A stretch of DNA of 8,772 nucleotides, taken from positions 1 to 8,772 of the forward strand of contig DNNS01000365.1 in the NCBI GenBank assembly GCA_003497555.1. The letters run 5' to 3'. Of the stretch, positions 1 through 6,797 are shown piece after piece. Position numbers and translations under genes: made by a program. The DNA comes from Spirochaetia bacterium. GTDB lineage: Bacteria; Spirochaetota; UBA12135. Every line of letters begins with the position of its first letter. Positions within the stretch are counted from its first letter, which is position 1. The notes under the pieces were generated by a model that saw only the letters and a list, made by a program, of their open reading frames with translations, was not told where the DNA came from and searched no databases.

Positions 1-102
1 GACGATAAAATACAGCTTTCAATCTACGGGCCGGTACATACGGCAGTTGCGCTGTTTCCGGCACAAACCACAGCCCTGAATTACACCCTGGCCTGGAAAT
101 AA
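1..102 (+). CDS. C-terminal fragment of an unidentified protein
   Basis: Frame 1 is open from the first base and ends at a TAA at 100-102, giving 33 residues that finish ...NYTLAWK. Alternating hydrophobic and polar residues (QLSIYGPV, TAVALFP, LNYTLAW) suggest beta-strands, as at the end of a beta-sandwich domain, but the family cannot be recognised from this tail. The start lies outside the window. Only 7 bp separate its stop from the stop of the convergent pckG gene, which supports this being a real gene end. No terminator hairpin is visible in the gap. Confidence 0.55.
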   Translation, partial: DDKIQLSIYGPVHTAVALFPAQTTALNYTLAWK

Positions 103-109
103 CACCCGA

Positions 110-1957
110 TCAAAATTCTTCAGGTGCAATAATATCTTTTTTAAATTTTTTCCTGCAGGCGTCAAGTCTTAACCGTAAATCGGAAAGTTCAGATAAAAAC
201 TCGCGGGGAATATCAGATTCAGCAGCATACCATTTCTCAATTCTGTCAGTCTGTTCCAGAAAGCGGGAAAGACGCAAAGAGAACTGCTTGCTGTAATCTT
301 CCCTGGAATATTTTTTATTCAGAATCTTCTGAAAAAGCCCGGCCAAATCTTCGTATACAGGTATATAACCGGCCGGAGTTTCTTTTACCTTGTATTCACC
401 GTGTACTCTTCCCTCCATCCAGAGCAGCCAGATTTTTTTATCAAGTTTGGAATTAAGAAATTTCCCCTCGTCTTTCAGAAAATAATTGGTTTTAAAAACC
501 AGCGGAACTTTGACGCACCTGGCGCCGAAGGCTATATGATTGGCGATATATTTTCCCAGGGGTATAACCAAAAAATCCATATTGGCCATGGGGCTGAATT
601 TACGCACACCCGTCTGACCAAGAGTGGCGGCAGTGGTTTCAGATTCGATCGTTGCTCCTAAAAATACTCCGTGCTGCCAGGTAAGGCTTTGAAGTACAGG
701 AACCGAGGTGTCGGAATCGCGGCCGCCGTAAATGATTCCGCTGAGTTCCACGCCGTTTGCATCATCGAGTTTTTCATCGACATTTTCCAGTTCTTTTAAA
801 CGTATGGTGTAACGGGCATTCTTGTGGGCATAGGGAATGATTTTTCCTTCTTTATCTTTTGCTCCAAGTTTCCATTTGCCGGAATGATTTTCGCCTTCTT
901 CCGCAAGCGTCTTTCCCATTCCCGGCCAGTAAGAATGTCCGTTATTAACAAGAATATTGGAAAAAATCAGCTCCCGCGGAGTGGTGAGCGCTTTATAAAT
1001 TACCGGATCATCAGCAGGATTAACATCTTCAATTATTCCGAAAATTCCCTGTTCTATATTTACAGCAAAGGGTTTTTTATTTTTTATTTTAATATAAGCG
1101 ATATCATCGCCGACAATGGTTTGTCCGGGAATCATGGCAGTAGATGTTTTTCCGCAGGCGCTGGGAAAAGCACCGGCGAAATATGTCTTGCGGTTTTTTC
1201 CCTGCGGACAGGCGCCCATAATAAACATATGCTCAGTAAGCCAGCCTTGCTGATCAGCCCGGTTGATGCCCAGACGCAAAGCAAGCTTTTTCAGGCCTAC
1301 AGTATTGCCTGCATACTGGCTGTTTACGGTAAGTACGCGGTTTTCAGCAATATCAATATAAATGCGTTTTTTCTCAACATCAACAGAATTACCCCTGCTG
1401 TCAAGCTTGCCGGCGGTATGTACAAAATAAAAAAAATCGTCTGCCGGTTTCAGTTTTTTAAACTGTTCGTATCCGGATCTGTATAAAATATCTTCGCTGT
1501 GCCCCACGTAGGCGGAGTCGGTAATCTGCAGGGCGGAAACGGAAAAATCCGAAGCCAGCGGACCCAGGCAGAAAAAACGGATAAAACATTCCCTGCCCTG
1601 CATGGCTCCCTGCATATAACTTTTTATCTCGTTTAGACATTCTGTGCGTTCCCCGGTATTAATCTGCCGGCTGATGGTTTTACCCGGGGGCAGCAGCACT
1701 TTGGTTTTTTCCGTATCGCGGCCCTGGTCTTCCATTCCGTCAAAATGAACGGTATGCCCGCTGATGGAAAGTTTACGCTCTTCGTAGTTTTTTACCGCGC
1801 ATTCCCGCACATAAGCAATATCTTCCGGCGTATCGGTTATAACCGTAATTTTATCGGGATTTAAAATCGGCAGGAATTCTTGTAATATCCTGAAAATTTT
1901 GGGATTATCAAGGTAAACAAGTTTTTTATTATTTAAATCATCAATTTTTAAATTCAT
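110..1957 (-). CDS. pckG: Phosphoenolpyruvate carboxykinase (GTP type)
   Basis: This 615-residue cytosolic enzyme interconverts oxaloacetate and PEP with a purine nucleotide and CO2 (EC 4.1.1.32), linking the citric-acid-cycle acids to gluconeogenesis or anaplerosis. The length is normal for the GTP family. Visible motifs are: YAGN...KKLALR (215-228), containing the metal-ligand lysine region; GWLTEHMFIMG (238-248), with the metal-ligand His243; the P-loop FPSACGKTS (264-272), with the hyper-reactive Cys268; and GDDIAYI (283-289), with the metal-binding Asp. The guanine-binding region NYFLKDEGKFL (491-501) keeps two Phe residues (493, 500), but Leu505 stands where vertebrate enzymes have a third Phe. 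The reading frame is open upstream to 1999, but the ATG at 1955-1957 is preferred. GGAG lies 5 nt before it, and the upstream extension would overlap a TATAAT box. T. pallidum also has a GTP-type PEPCK, so a spirochaete is possible. Confidence 0.96.
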   Translation of the reverse strand: MNLKIDDLNNKKLVYLDNPKIFRILQEFLPILNPDKITVITDTPEDIAYVRECAVKNYEERKLSISGHTVHFDGMEDQGRDTEKTKVLLPPGKTISRQINTGERTECLNEIKSYMQGAMQGRECFIRFFCLGPLASDFSVSALQITDSAYVGHSEDILYRSGYEQFKKLKPADDFFYFVHTAGKLDSRGNSVDVEKKRIYIDIAENRVLTVNSQYAGNTVGLKKLALRLGINRADQQGWLTEHMFIMGACPQGKNRKTYFAGAFPSACGKTSTAMIPGQTIVGDDIAYIKIKNKKPFAVNIEQGIFGIIEDVNPADDPVIYKALTTPRELIFSNILVNNGHSYWPGMGKTLAEEGENHSGKWKLGAKDKEGKIIPYAHKNARYTIRLKELENVDEKLDDANGVELSGIIYGGRDSDTSVPVLQSLTWQHGVFLGATIESETTAATLGQTGVRKFSPMANMDFLVIPLGKYIANHIAFGARCVKVPLVFKTNYFLKDEGKFLNSKLDKKIWLLWMEGRVHGEYKVKETPAGYIPVYEDLAGLFQKILNKKYSREDYSKQFSLRLSRFLEQTDRIEKWYAAESDIPREFLSELSDLRLRLDACRKKFKKDIIAPEEF

Positions 1958-1997
1958 AATTTCTCCATAAAAATAAAAATGATATCTTCGAGGGTGC

Positions 1998-2003
1998 ATT
2001 ATA
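1998..2003 (-). promoter_or_regulatory. Candidate -10 box for pckG
   Basis: On the minus strand the sequence reads TTGTATAATG, a perfect TATAAT hexamer 41 nt upstream of the chosen ATG. This predicts a leader of roughly 35 nt that contains the GGAG ribosome-binding site. No good -35 box lies 16-18 nt upstream, so the promoter may be weak or need an activator. It lies between the start codon and the repeat-like element. Confidence 0.4.
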
Positions 2004-2054
2004 CAATAGTATCGATATTTGATCTATAGCGTCCGCGTTATGGGTGCGAATTCA

Positions 2055-2192
2055 TTTCTTGGGTAAATAAAATAGTAAAATTTCCATGTTAAAGCAGAAA
2101 ACTGATGTAAATTTTCATGGGAAGTAAAAAAAAGTATGCACCATGATATCAAGACTTTTCTGTAGATTAAATATAGACGTATGCCCAAGAAA
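2055..2192 (-). repeat. Repeat-like intergenic element, copy A, upstream of pckG
   Basis: This 138-bp segment is bounded by a 9-bp perfect inverted repeat, TTTCTTGGG (2055-2063) and CCCAAGAAA (2184-2192). Read on the minus strand, the 66 nt from 2199 down to 2134 match 6172-6237 on the plus strand with no gaps and about 12 differences by eye. Shared blocks include the T8 tract followed by CTTGGG, GTCTATATTTAATCT, CAGAAAA, CTTGA and ATGGnnCAT, then a second T-rich tract. Beyond the core the two copies stay alignable only weakly, up to a TACTAT block just before the final CCCAA. It points toward pckG and ends about 100 bp before that start codon. It has no coding capacity. It may be a MITE-like remnant or a shared upstream regulatory element. 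Confidence 0.65.
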
Positions 2193-2226
2193 AAAAATTT
2201 AAATTAACACAAATATCGATAAAAGA

Positions 2227-2280
2227 ACTGAAATTTAGAGACTATAACGGATTCCGATCATCTATCCTCTAAATTTCAGT
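2227..2280. repeat. 14-bp perfect inverted repeat with 26-nt loop
   Basis: The arms ACTGAAATTTAGAG (2227-2240) and CTCTAAATTTCAGT (2267-2280) are perfectly complementary and flank a 26-nt spacer that contains a tiny CGG-ATT-CCG dyad. Read leftward, the structure is followed by TCTTTTATC, so a weak minus-strand terminator is conceivable, although no convincing minus-strand gene precedes it. Read rightward there is no T-run. A protein-binding dyad, a small structured RNA or a tiny mobile-element remnant are alternatives. Confidence 0.6.
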
Positions 2281-2332
2281 CCTCAGTACCAGTCTCCTTG
2301 TGATATTATTTTTCAAATTAACATTTTTACCA

Positions 2333-2344
2333 TTATCATGATAA
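2333..2344. promoter_or_regulatory. 12-bp palindrome, possible operator
   Basis: TTATCATGATAA is a perfect palindrome about 180 bp upstream of the receiver gene, within AT-rich DNA. Its position and symmetry would fit a dimeric regulator site, but palindromes of this length arise by chance in AT-rich sequence. Confidence 0.2.
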
Positions 2345-2522
2345 AATATATTCAGGTTGATATAGGGATATGATGAGTCAGCAAGACAATCAGGTGGAAT
2401 CCAGAGTGCAATTACCCGAAAATAAAAACATAAAATTAAAATCGCTTCAAAAAACAAACCTCCTGTTACCTTTAAAGTTCATTCTGCTTTTTTCCGTGCC
2501 GAATATTAAATAAGAGAAAAAG

Positions 2523-2894
2523 ATGGCACGTATAATCATCGCCGAAGACGAAAGCCTGATAAGCGAAATGCTCCAGCTGCAGCTTGAACTTTTCGGACAT
2601 AATGTAATAGATAAAGTGCGTACCGGGAAAGAAGCTGTAAAAGCCTGTGAACTCTATACACCCGATGTTGTATTCATGGACATTTCCATGGAAAAATCCG
2701 ATGACGGTATTTATGCCTGTGCCGAAATAAAAAAAAATAATCCGGATATCAGGGTGATTTTTTTAACCGCTTACCCCAAATGTGTATACGCTGATATTCT
2801 TGTTAATATTCCGCACGACGGTTATATAGAAAAACCCTCCATCGCCGTGCATATCGGGAATGTACTTGCCAACCTGGGTTATCACACCGGCTAA
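2523..2894 (+). CDS. Stand-alone CheY-like response regulator receiver
   Basis: This 123-residue protein consists of one receiver domain with no output domain. The acidic pocket is E8-D9 (IIIAEDE), the phospho-acceptor is Asp53 (VVFMDIS), the switch Thr is T82 (FLTAY), and the conserved lysine is K104 in EKPS. All residues needed for phosphorylation are present, so it should accept phosphate from an unseen histidine kinase and act through protein contact. An in-frame stop at 2511-2513 makes the ATG at 2523 the first possible start. The ribosome-binding site is only a weak AGAG 6 nt upstream. It is 55 bp from the next gene and probably co-transcribed with that PilZ/GAF-like protein, which is a plausible partner. 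Confidence 0.93.
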   Translation: MARIIIAEDESLISEMLQLQLELFGHNVIDKVRTGKEAVKACELYTPDVVFMDISMEKSDDGIYACAEIKKNNPDIRVIFLTAYPKCVYADILVNIPHDGYIEKPSIAVHIGNVLANLGYHTG

Positions 2895-2949
2895 TTGCCA
2901 TTAATACCCGCCGGGAAAAATACGGTATGCGGTTTACCAAGGAGAAAAA

Positions 2950-4224
2950 ATGAATGAAGTTAATGCAACCGGAAAAATCAGACAGCAGAATCCTGATGAA
3001 ATAATAACCGCTAATGTCCGCATTGCGGATCGCCTGATCGCGGCCCGTAAAAATAAAACTTCCCTGCAGATACATTATAAAGATAAAAGCTACAGCGGAA
3101 TTTTCAGCAAAATCAATTCGGACAATATAGTCCTTCTTACCGAAAAGGTAATGCCTTTTGATTTTACCGATACCGATGTACTTGTTGAATTTGATCTGGA
3201 AGACTGCCATTATTCTCTTGAAACCACCATAATTATTTCCAGCAGCCGGGAAGTGCTTTTAACCCCGCCGGTAAAAATGCTGGTATTTACCACGCGTACC
3301 AGGGAACGTATAGATGTCAGAAATAAAATTTTTATTAAATTTTCAGTGATTGCGCAGCCGGAATCTCTGGCTGCCATTGACGCCGCCGCATCCAAACCAT
3401 CTGCTATTTTAAGGGCTATTTATGCGGAAATTGCAAAAAATGAAATTGATCTTCCGACGGTATTCCGGCTGGTTCAGAAAGAGCTGGCAAAATTTTCCCA
3501 CTCCGCAGCAATAAAACTCAAACGTAAAAATGAGAATTACGATTTAGCCGCCAATCTGGTACTGCAGTATAAAAAACCTCTTTATATAATCAAGGCATCT
3601 GATATGGCTAGCTGGCTCAGACCGCTAACGGATAACGGTTTTATATCTTTTCTGCCGTTTTATCAGCGCGTCAAGGAAATCGGCTGGACTCCCGAACAGA
3701 TAAAAGATCATCTGCATATACTGGTAGAAACCTACGCAAAAAAGAATATTGGTTCCCTGCTGATCATGCCCATACTGCTTTTCGGAAACGTAGCCGGCTG
3801 GATACGGCTTCTGCATCGCAGTCCGCTGGCGTATAATATTGAAAAAATCAGCCAGATTGAAGAATGTACAGCGCTGATTACCGAGGCAGTATTAAAAAAT
3901 TATCTTTTTAATATAGATTCAGCCCAGGATTTTTCCTTCCGGGCCATGGATTTAAGCGAAAAAGGCATGCTTTTCAGCGCGTCTGACCCATTTCTGCTTA
4001 AATATCTGCATTTAGGAACCGTATTAAAAATTACCCTGCGTCTGGATGAAAATGAAAAAATTATAGTGGAAGGAGCAATACGCAGGTTTGAAGAACTGTC
4101 TGAAGGGAAAAACATCGGTATTGAATTTACCAATATCTCCCTGCAGGCCCGGGTAAAAATACAGAAGTATCTTGAGACTTTGGCTCCGTCATTCCAGATT
4201 GACGAACTTCTGAAAAATCTTTAA
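2950..4224 (+). CDS. PilZ-like protein with YcgR-type N-terminal domain and GAF-like insert
   Basis: This is a 424-residue soluble protein with no signal peptide or membrane segment. Residues 24-115 are beta-rich and resemble the YcgR/PilZN domain. A basic linker follows, RERIDVR (118-124), which contains an RxxxR motif (R120, R124), then one strand (FIKFSV). Residues 150-320 are mixed alpha/beta and end in IGSLLIMPILLFGNVAGWIRLLHR (267-290, given here as position guide: IGSLLIMP, then FGNVAGWIRLL), followed by a long helix, which is typical of the second half of a GAF domain. Residues 329-410 look like the rest of a PilZ barrel: DLSEKG (334-339, the DxSxxG motif), VEGAIRRF, and GIEF followed by a C-terminal helix. 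If folded together, the two PilZ motifs could bind cyclic di-GMP, but this is inference. Spirochaetal PilZ-like families such as DUF1577 deserve comparison. AGGAG lies 5 nt before the ATG. Confidence 0.65.
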   Translation: MNEVNATGKIRQQNPDEIITANVRIADRLIAARKNKTSLQIHYKDKSYSGIFSKINSDNIVLLTEKVMPFDFTDTDVLVEFDLEDCHYSLETTIIISSSREVLLTPPVKMLVFTTRTRERIDVRNKIFIKFSVIAQPESLAAIDAAASKPSAILRAIYAEIAKNEIDLPTVFRLVQKELAKFSHSAAIKLKRKNENYDLAANLVLQYKKPLYIIKASDMASWLRPLTDNGFISFLPFYQRVKEIGWTPEQIKDHLHILVETYAKKNIGSLLIMPILLFGNVAGWIRLLHRSPLAYNIEKISQIEECTALITEAVLKNYLFNIDSAQDFSFRAMDLSEKGMLFSASDPFLLKYLHLGTVLKITLRLDENEKIIVEGAIRRFEELSEGKNIGIEFTNISLQARVKIQKYLETLAPSFQIDELLKNL

Positions 4225-4239
4225 ACAAAAAATTATTTT

Positions 4240-6048
4240 TTATCTGAGTTCCACGCAGTTTATGGAGTAGGGGGGCAGCCGTATAAGGCCTTTTTCCCTG
4301 CTGGCCGTTACCGCATCTGCCGCAAGAGGATAAATCATTACTGCGGCCGGATCTTTTTCCGCATAGGTAAAACGCGTAAAATTTCCGCTGAATTTTTTTC
4401 CGTCAAGCAGGAGATCAAGCCTGGTTTCGGCCGGAGTTTTATTTACGGCATATACGCGTATAACCTGGTCTTTGCCGATTGCTGCCTTGGCCTGCACAGC
4501 CGGCAGATTATCAGCCAGCATGGGCCCTGCGGAGTGCGCCTGGAATAATTCCGAATCAAGAAAGCTTTTAATCATAAGATCAAACATAAAAGCGTACGGC
4601 CGTTTGTTGATATTCCCGTCTTGATGATGATACAGCCCCATAAAGCCGCCGAATAAAATATGAATTGACGCCATTTTTACCATTCCCTTTTCGGAAAATT
4701 CAATAATGGCATTAAACATATCCGCTGTGCCCAGCGCTCCGAGCATATTGAAAGAAATTTGCGGTGGAGCCAGCAAACCCCATTCCGACAGTAAAAACGG
4801 CCGTCCGTTAAAAATTTTTTCGCAGTCAGTAAGTTCTTTATAGAGCATACTGTACGATGAAAGCATGATGCGGGAAGTGTTCAGATCAAGTTCTTTATCC
4901 TTGACGCCGATATAAATATACGGATGAATTACCACAGCATCATAAAATTTTTCTTTTGACAGGGGAAGAGTCCAGTTTTCGGAATTCGGATTTTCAATAT
5001 TAACAGCGCATAGGATATTTTTATCTATGCTTTTAAGCGTTGCTGTTACCTGTTTGCATTTTTCCATATAGGTTGCAACCGAATTCACTTCTTTACTCTG
5101 CTGTTTTTCGGCATAGTTTTCATTGCCCAGTTCTATCCAGGGAATAACCAGACCGCTTTTTTTCAGGAATTCCAGGCGCTTGGCAGAATATTCCGGAGTG
5201 TCGAAAAGTATATTGAAAACCTGGATGGAGGTAATATGGTATTTTTTACAAATTCTCTCGTAATCCGGATAACCGAATTTTTTTTGCAAATCTCCATGCG
5301 GCGGCTTCGAGTCTCCGGGAAGCATTTTGAACATGTCGGTTTCCCAGTTATACCAGTTGGCAACCGTACCGCCGGGAAACCGCAGCAGAGGAAGGCGGGT
5401 TGCGGATATAATATTTTCGATGCGCTCCTGGTCATAGCCGAATTCCGGATCTCCGGTAAACTGCTCGTTGCATCCTAACAGATTATTATTGAAAGGAGTT
5501 TTATTCCGTGTATTGATTTCCAGTCTGCATACCGGATCAACCGGAAGTGCAAACGGAAAAACATATTTTACTTCCGGAGGATTCAGGGAAAAAGCAAGGT
5601 TCCTGATAAAAAAAGTTCCTTCGCATTCCTGCATGGCTATTTCAATCAGCAGTGTTCTGGTTTGATATTCCGGTTTGAGGGTGCATTTCAGGGAATAGGG
5701 AGTCCATTCGGAAAAAGAACCTCCGGCAGAAATGTTGTTGGCAATATAAAATTGAGGATTATCTTTATCAATAATTTTGAATTTGGGGGCATGATAAGAA
5801 GCTTTACCGGGTTTGACATTAAAAATTTTAATTTCTCCGATAATATAAAAGGGCTTGCTTCCGAAGGCATCGGCAGGTACTGCCAGATTGGCTCTTAGGT
5901 ACTCTCCGGGATTGCCATTTATTACAAGCGTATCATTTTCAATTTTTGCCCCTTCCGGAAGCACCCAGGCCTGCTTGAAATCAAGCAATGGAAAATCGGT
6001 AGAAAAAATATTAACCGCAATTAAAGAAAACAAAACAAATTTCAGCAT
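4240..6048 (-). CDS. Secreted clan GH-A glycosidase, alpha-L-arabinofuranosidase-like
   Basis: This 602-residue exported enzyme is likely to remove arabinosyl or related sugars from plant-type polysaccharides. Residues 1-16 form a hydrophobic signal peptide (MLKFVLFSLIAVNIFS). Residues 20-155 form a beta-rich region resembling a carbohydrate-binding sandwich. A TIM-barrel follows with RFPGG (223-227), YNWE, WIELGNE (304-310; Glu310 is the expected acid/base), VIHPY (373-377) and LLSEWG (419-424; Glu422 is the expected nucleophile). The C-terminal beta domain ends LPPYSINCVELR, as in GH51-like enzymes. Other clan GH-A families such as GH39 or GH79 are possible, and the substrate is not certain. 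Two adjacent ATGs exist: AGGAGG is only 2 nt from the one at 6051 but 5 nt from the one at 6048, so 6048 is chosen. It stands alone, convergent with the PilZ-like gene across a 15-bp AT-only gap. Confidence 0.82.
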   Translation of the reverse strand: MLKFVLFSLIAVNIFSTDFPLLDFKQAWVLPEGAKIENDTLVINGNPGEYLRANLAVPADAFGSKPFYIIGEIKIFNVKPGKASYHAPKFKIIDKDNPQFYIANNISAGGSFSEWTPYSLKCTLKPEYQTRTLLIEIAMQECEGTFFIRNLAFSLNPPEVKYVFPFALPVDPVCRLEINTRNKTPFNNNLLGCNEQFTGDPEFGYDQERIENIISATRLPLLRFPGGTVANWYNWETDMFKMLPGDSKPPHGDLQKKFGYPDYERICKKYHITSIQVFNILFDTPEYSAKRLEFLKKSGLVIPWIELGNENYAEKQQSKEVNSVATYMEKCKQVTATLKSIDKNILCAVNIENPNSENWTLPLSKEKFYDAVVIHPYIYIGVKDKELDLNTSRIMLSSYSMLYKELTDCEKIFNGRPFLLSEWGLLAPPQISFNMLGALGTADMFNAIIEFSEKGMVKMASIHILFGGFMGLYHHQDGNINKRPYAFMFDLMIKSFLDSELFQAHSAGPMLADNLPAVQAKAAIGKDQVIRVYAVNKTPAETRLDLLLDGKKFSGNFTRFTYAEKDPAAVMIYPLAADAVTASREKGLIRLPPYSINCVELR

Positions 6049-6359
6049 CATTGCCTCCTGCGGTTTATTATAATAAAGTTAAACGGCTGTGTCAATGTAA
6101 AAAAGTTATATTACTATGGATAATATTACTGTGCTTAAAGAGTCCCGGGTTTTGTGAAGCTAACAGGACGCAATTTTTTTTCTTGGGTACGCGTCTATAT
6201 TTAATCTGCAGAAAACGCTTGACAATATGGGACATGCTCTTTTTTTCTCCTATCTTGTAAATTTTGTGGGAATTCGTAAGCTAATACTATGACTTGCCCA
6301 AAATAATAAATAACATTAAAATAATATAAAGCAGCATCTGCTAAACAAACGGATAACTT
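6049..6359. other. Divergent intergenic region between glycosidase and exported-protein genes
   Basis: About 310 bp. It holds the AGGAGG ribosome-binding site of the glycosidase (minus strand, 6054-6059), repeat-like element copy B (6179-6305) and an AT-rich leader to the TTG start at 6360. A TTGACA hexamer at 6219-6224 inside the element has no -10 box at 16-18 nt. A TTTGTG-N16-TACTAT arrangement (6263-6290) is a weak promoter candidate for the rightward gene. No gene is supported here. Confidence 0.7.
6179..6305 (+). repeat. Repeat-like intergenic element, copy B
   Basis: This 127-bp partner of the element at 2055-2192 lies in the opposite absolute orientation. It begins with TTTCTTGGG (6179-6187) and ends with the imperfect CCCAAAATA (6297-6305). 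The core 6172-6237 matches copy A at about 54 of 66 positions counted by hand, including an identical 15-nt block GTCTATATTTAATCT. The right half is less conserved and about 11 bp shorter. As with copy A, it points toward the next gene start, here the exported protein at 6360. The conserved spacing and shared orientation relative to genes fit either a dispersed small repeat or a regulatory module. Confidence 0.65.
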
Positions 6360-6797
6360 TTGAAAAACATATTTTTTATTTTTTTAATTTTTATCACATC
6401 AGCCTGCTCAGCCAAACTGCGCTTTAAAAACTCTGCTGAATATGATTTAAAAAGCAATCATGCTCTTATGGGAATTACCTGGGATATTATTTTTGACGGT
6501 CAGACTTTTCACCTCAGCGATTTGGGAATTAACGAAGCGACCGAATATAAAAAAATAGATTCCGGAAATACCCATACTTTAGAGGTTTCCTATTCGCAAA
6601 GTAATTTCACCATAGGCACAGAATTTTTTGAAACTGCCAAATGGTATCAAAATTTAATAAATTTTGATTTCCGGGCAAATTACAAATATACCTATGAAGT
6701 GCGTAATCCGAGCGATCAAATTATCCGTGACGGAATGTATATTGTTGCCCCGGCAGGTAATATTATATCTGAAGAGGTATCGCCTTTAGCGCCGTAA
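6360..6797 (+). CDS. Small exported protein, possible lipoprotein, unknown function
   Basis: This 145-residue protein opens with a classic signal sequence, MKNIFFIFLIFITSAC. Cys16 could be lipidated, but the lipobox (TSAC) is atypical, so ordinary signal-peptidase cleavage shortly after is an alternative. The mature part is mixed and beta-rich, with many aromatic residues (TWDIIFDG, WYQNLINFDF, YKYTYEVRN), consistent with a small periplasmic or surface beta-sandwich. No family is recognised. An in-frame TAA at 6354-6356 means the TTG at 6360 is the only start that preserves the signal peptide, as the first ATG is at codon 37. The ribosome-binding site is poor (GGA 6 nt upstream), which suggests low translation. 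It is monocistronic and sits downstream of repeat-like element copy B. Confidence 0.72.
   Translation: MKNIFFIFLIFITSACSAKLRFKNSAEYDLKSNHALMGITWDIIFDGQTFHLSDLGINEATEYKKIDSGNTHTLEVSYSQSNFTIGTEFFETAKWYQNLINFDFRANYKYTYEVRNPSDQIIRDGMYIVAPAGNIISEEVSPLAP

Larger units (their letters stand above)
1958..2522. other. 565-bp divergent intergenic region between pckG and the receiver gene
   Basis: AT-rich and with no convincing gene. From left to right it holds the pckG ribosome-binding site (GGAG on the minus strand, 1963-1966) and -10 box (1998-2003), repeat-like element copy A (2055-2192), a 14-bp perfect inverted repeat (2227-2280) and a 12-bp palindrome (2333-2344). No convincing sigma-70 promoter with both boxes was found for the rightward operon. 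A 62-codon minus-strand frame (2269-2457) starting with TTG ends inside the inverted repeat and looks like chance. Confidence 0.8.

Noticed and set aside
824..1486. 220-codon plus-strand open frame
   Set aside because: It lies wholly antisense to the well-supported pckG coding sequence and encodes no recognisable domain.
2269..2457. 62-codon minus-strand open frame in the pckG upstream region
   Set aside because: It starts with TTG only 1 nt after an AGGAGG-like stretch, which is too close, has no recognisable domain, and its stop lies inside the 14-bp inverted repeat. A chance frame is more likely.
2473..2505. FliA (sigma-28)-like promoter: TAAAGTTC and GCCGAATA upstream of the receiver gene
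   Set aside because: Both half-sites are close to consensus, which would suit a motility-linked operon, but they are 17 nt apart instead of 11, and the predicted transcript would begin almost at the ribosome-binding site.
4225..4242. A6-TTA-T6 dyad between the PilZ-like and glycosidase genes as a terminator
   Set aside because: The stem is only A-T pairs with a 3-nt loop and overlaps the glycosidase stop codon, so it is too weak to call.
6051..6260. 69-codon plus-strand open frame upstream of the exported protein
   Set aside because: It overlaps the glycosidase ribosome-binding region and repeat-like copy B, has no matching ribosome-binding site, and the homologous sequence of copy A does not keep a reading frame.
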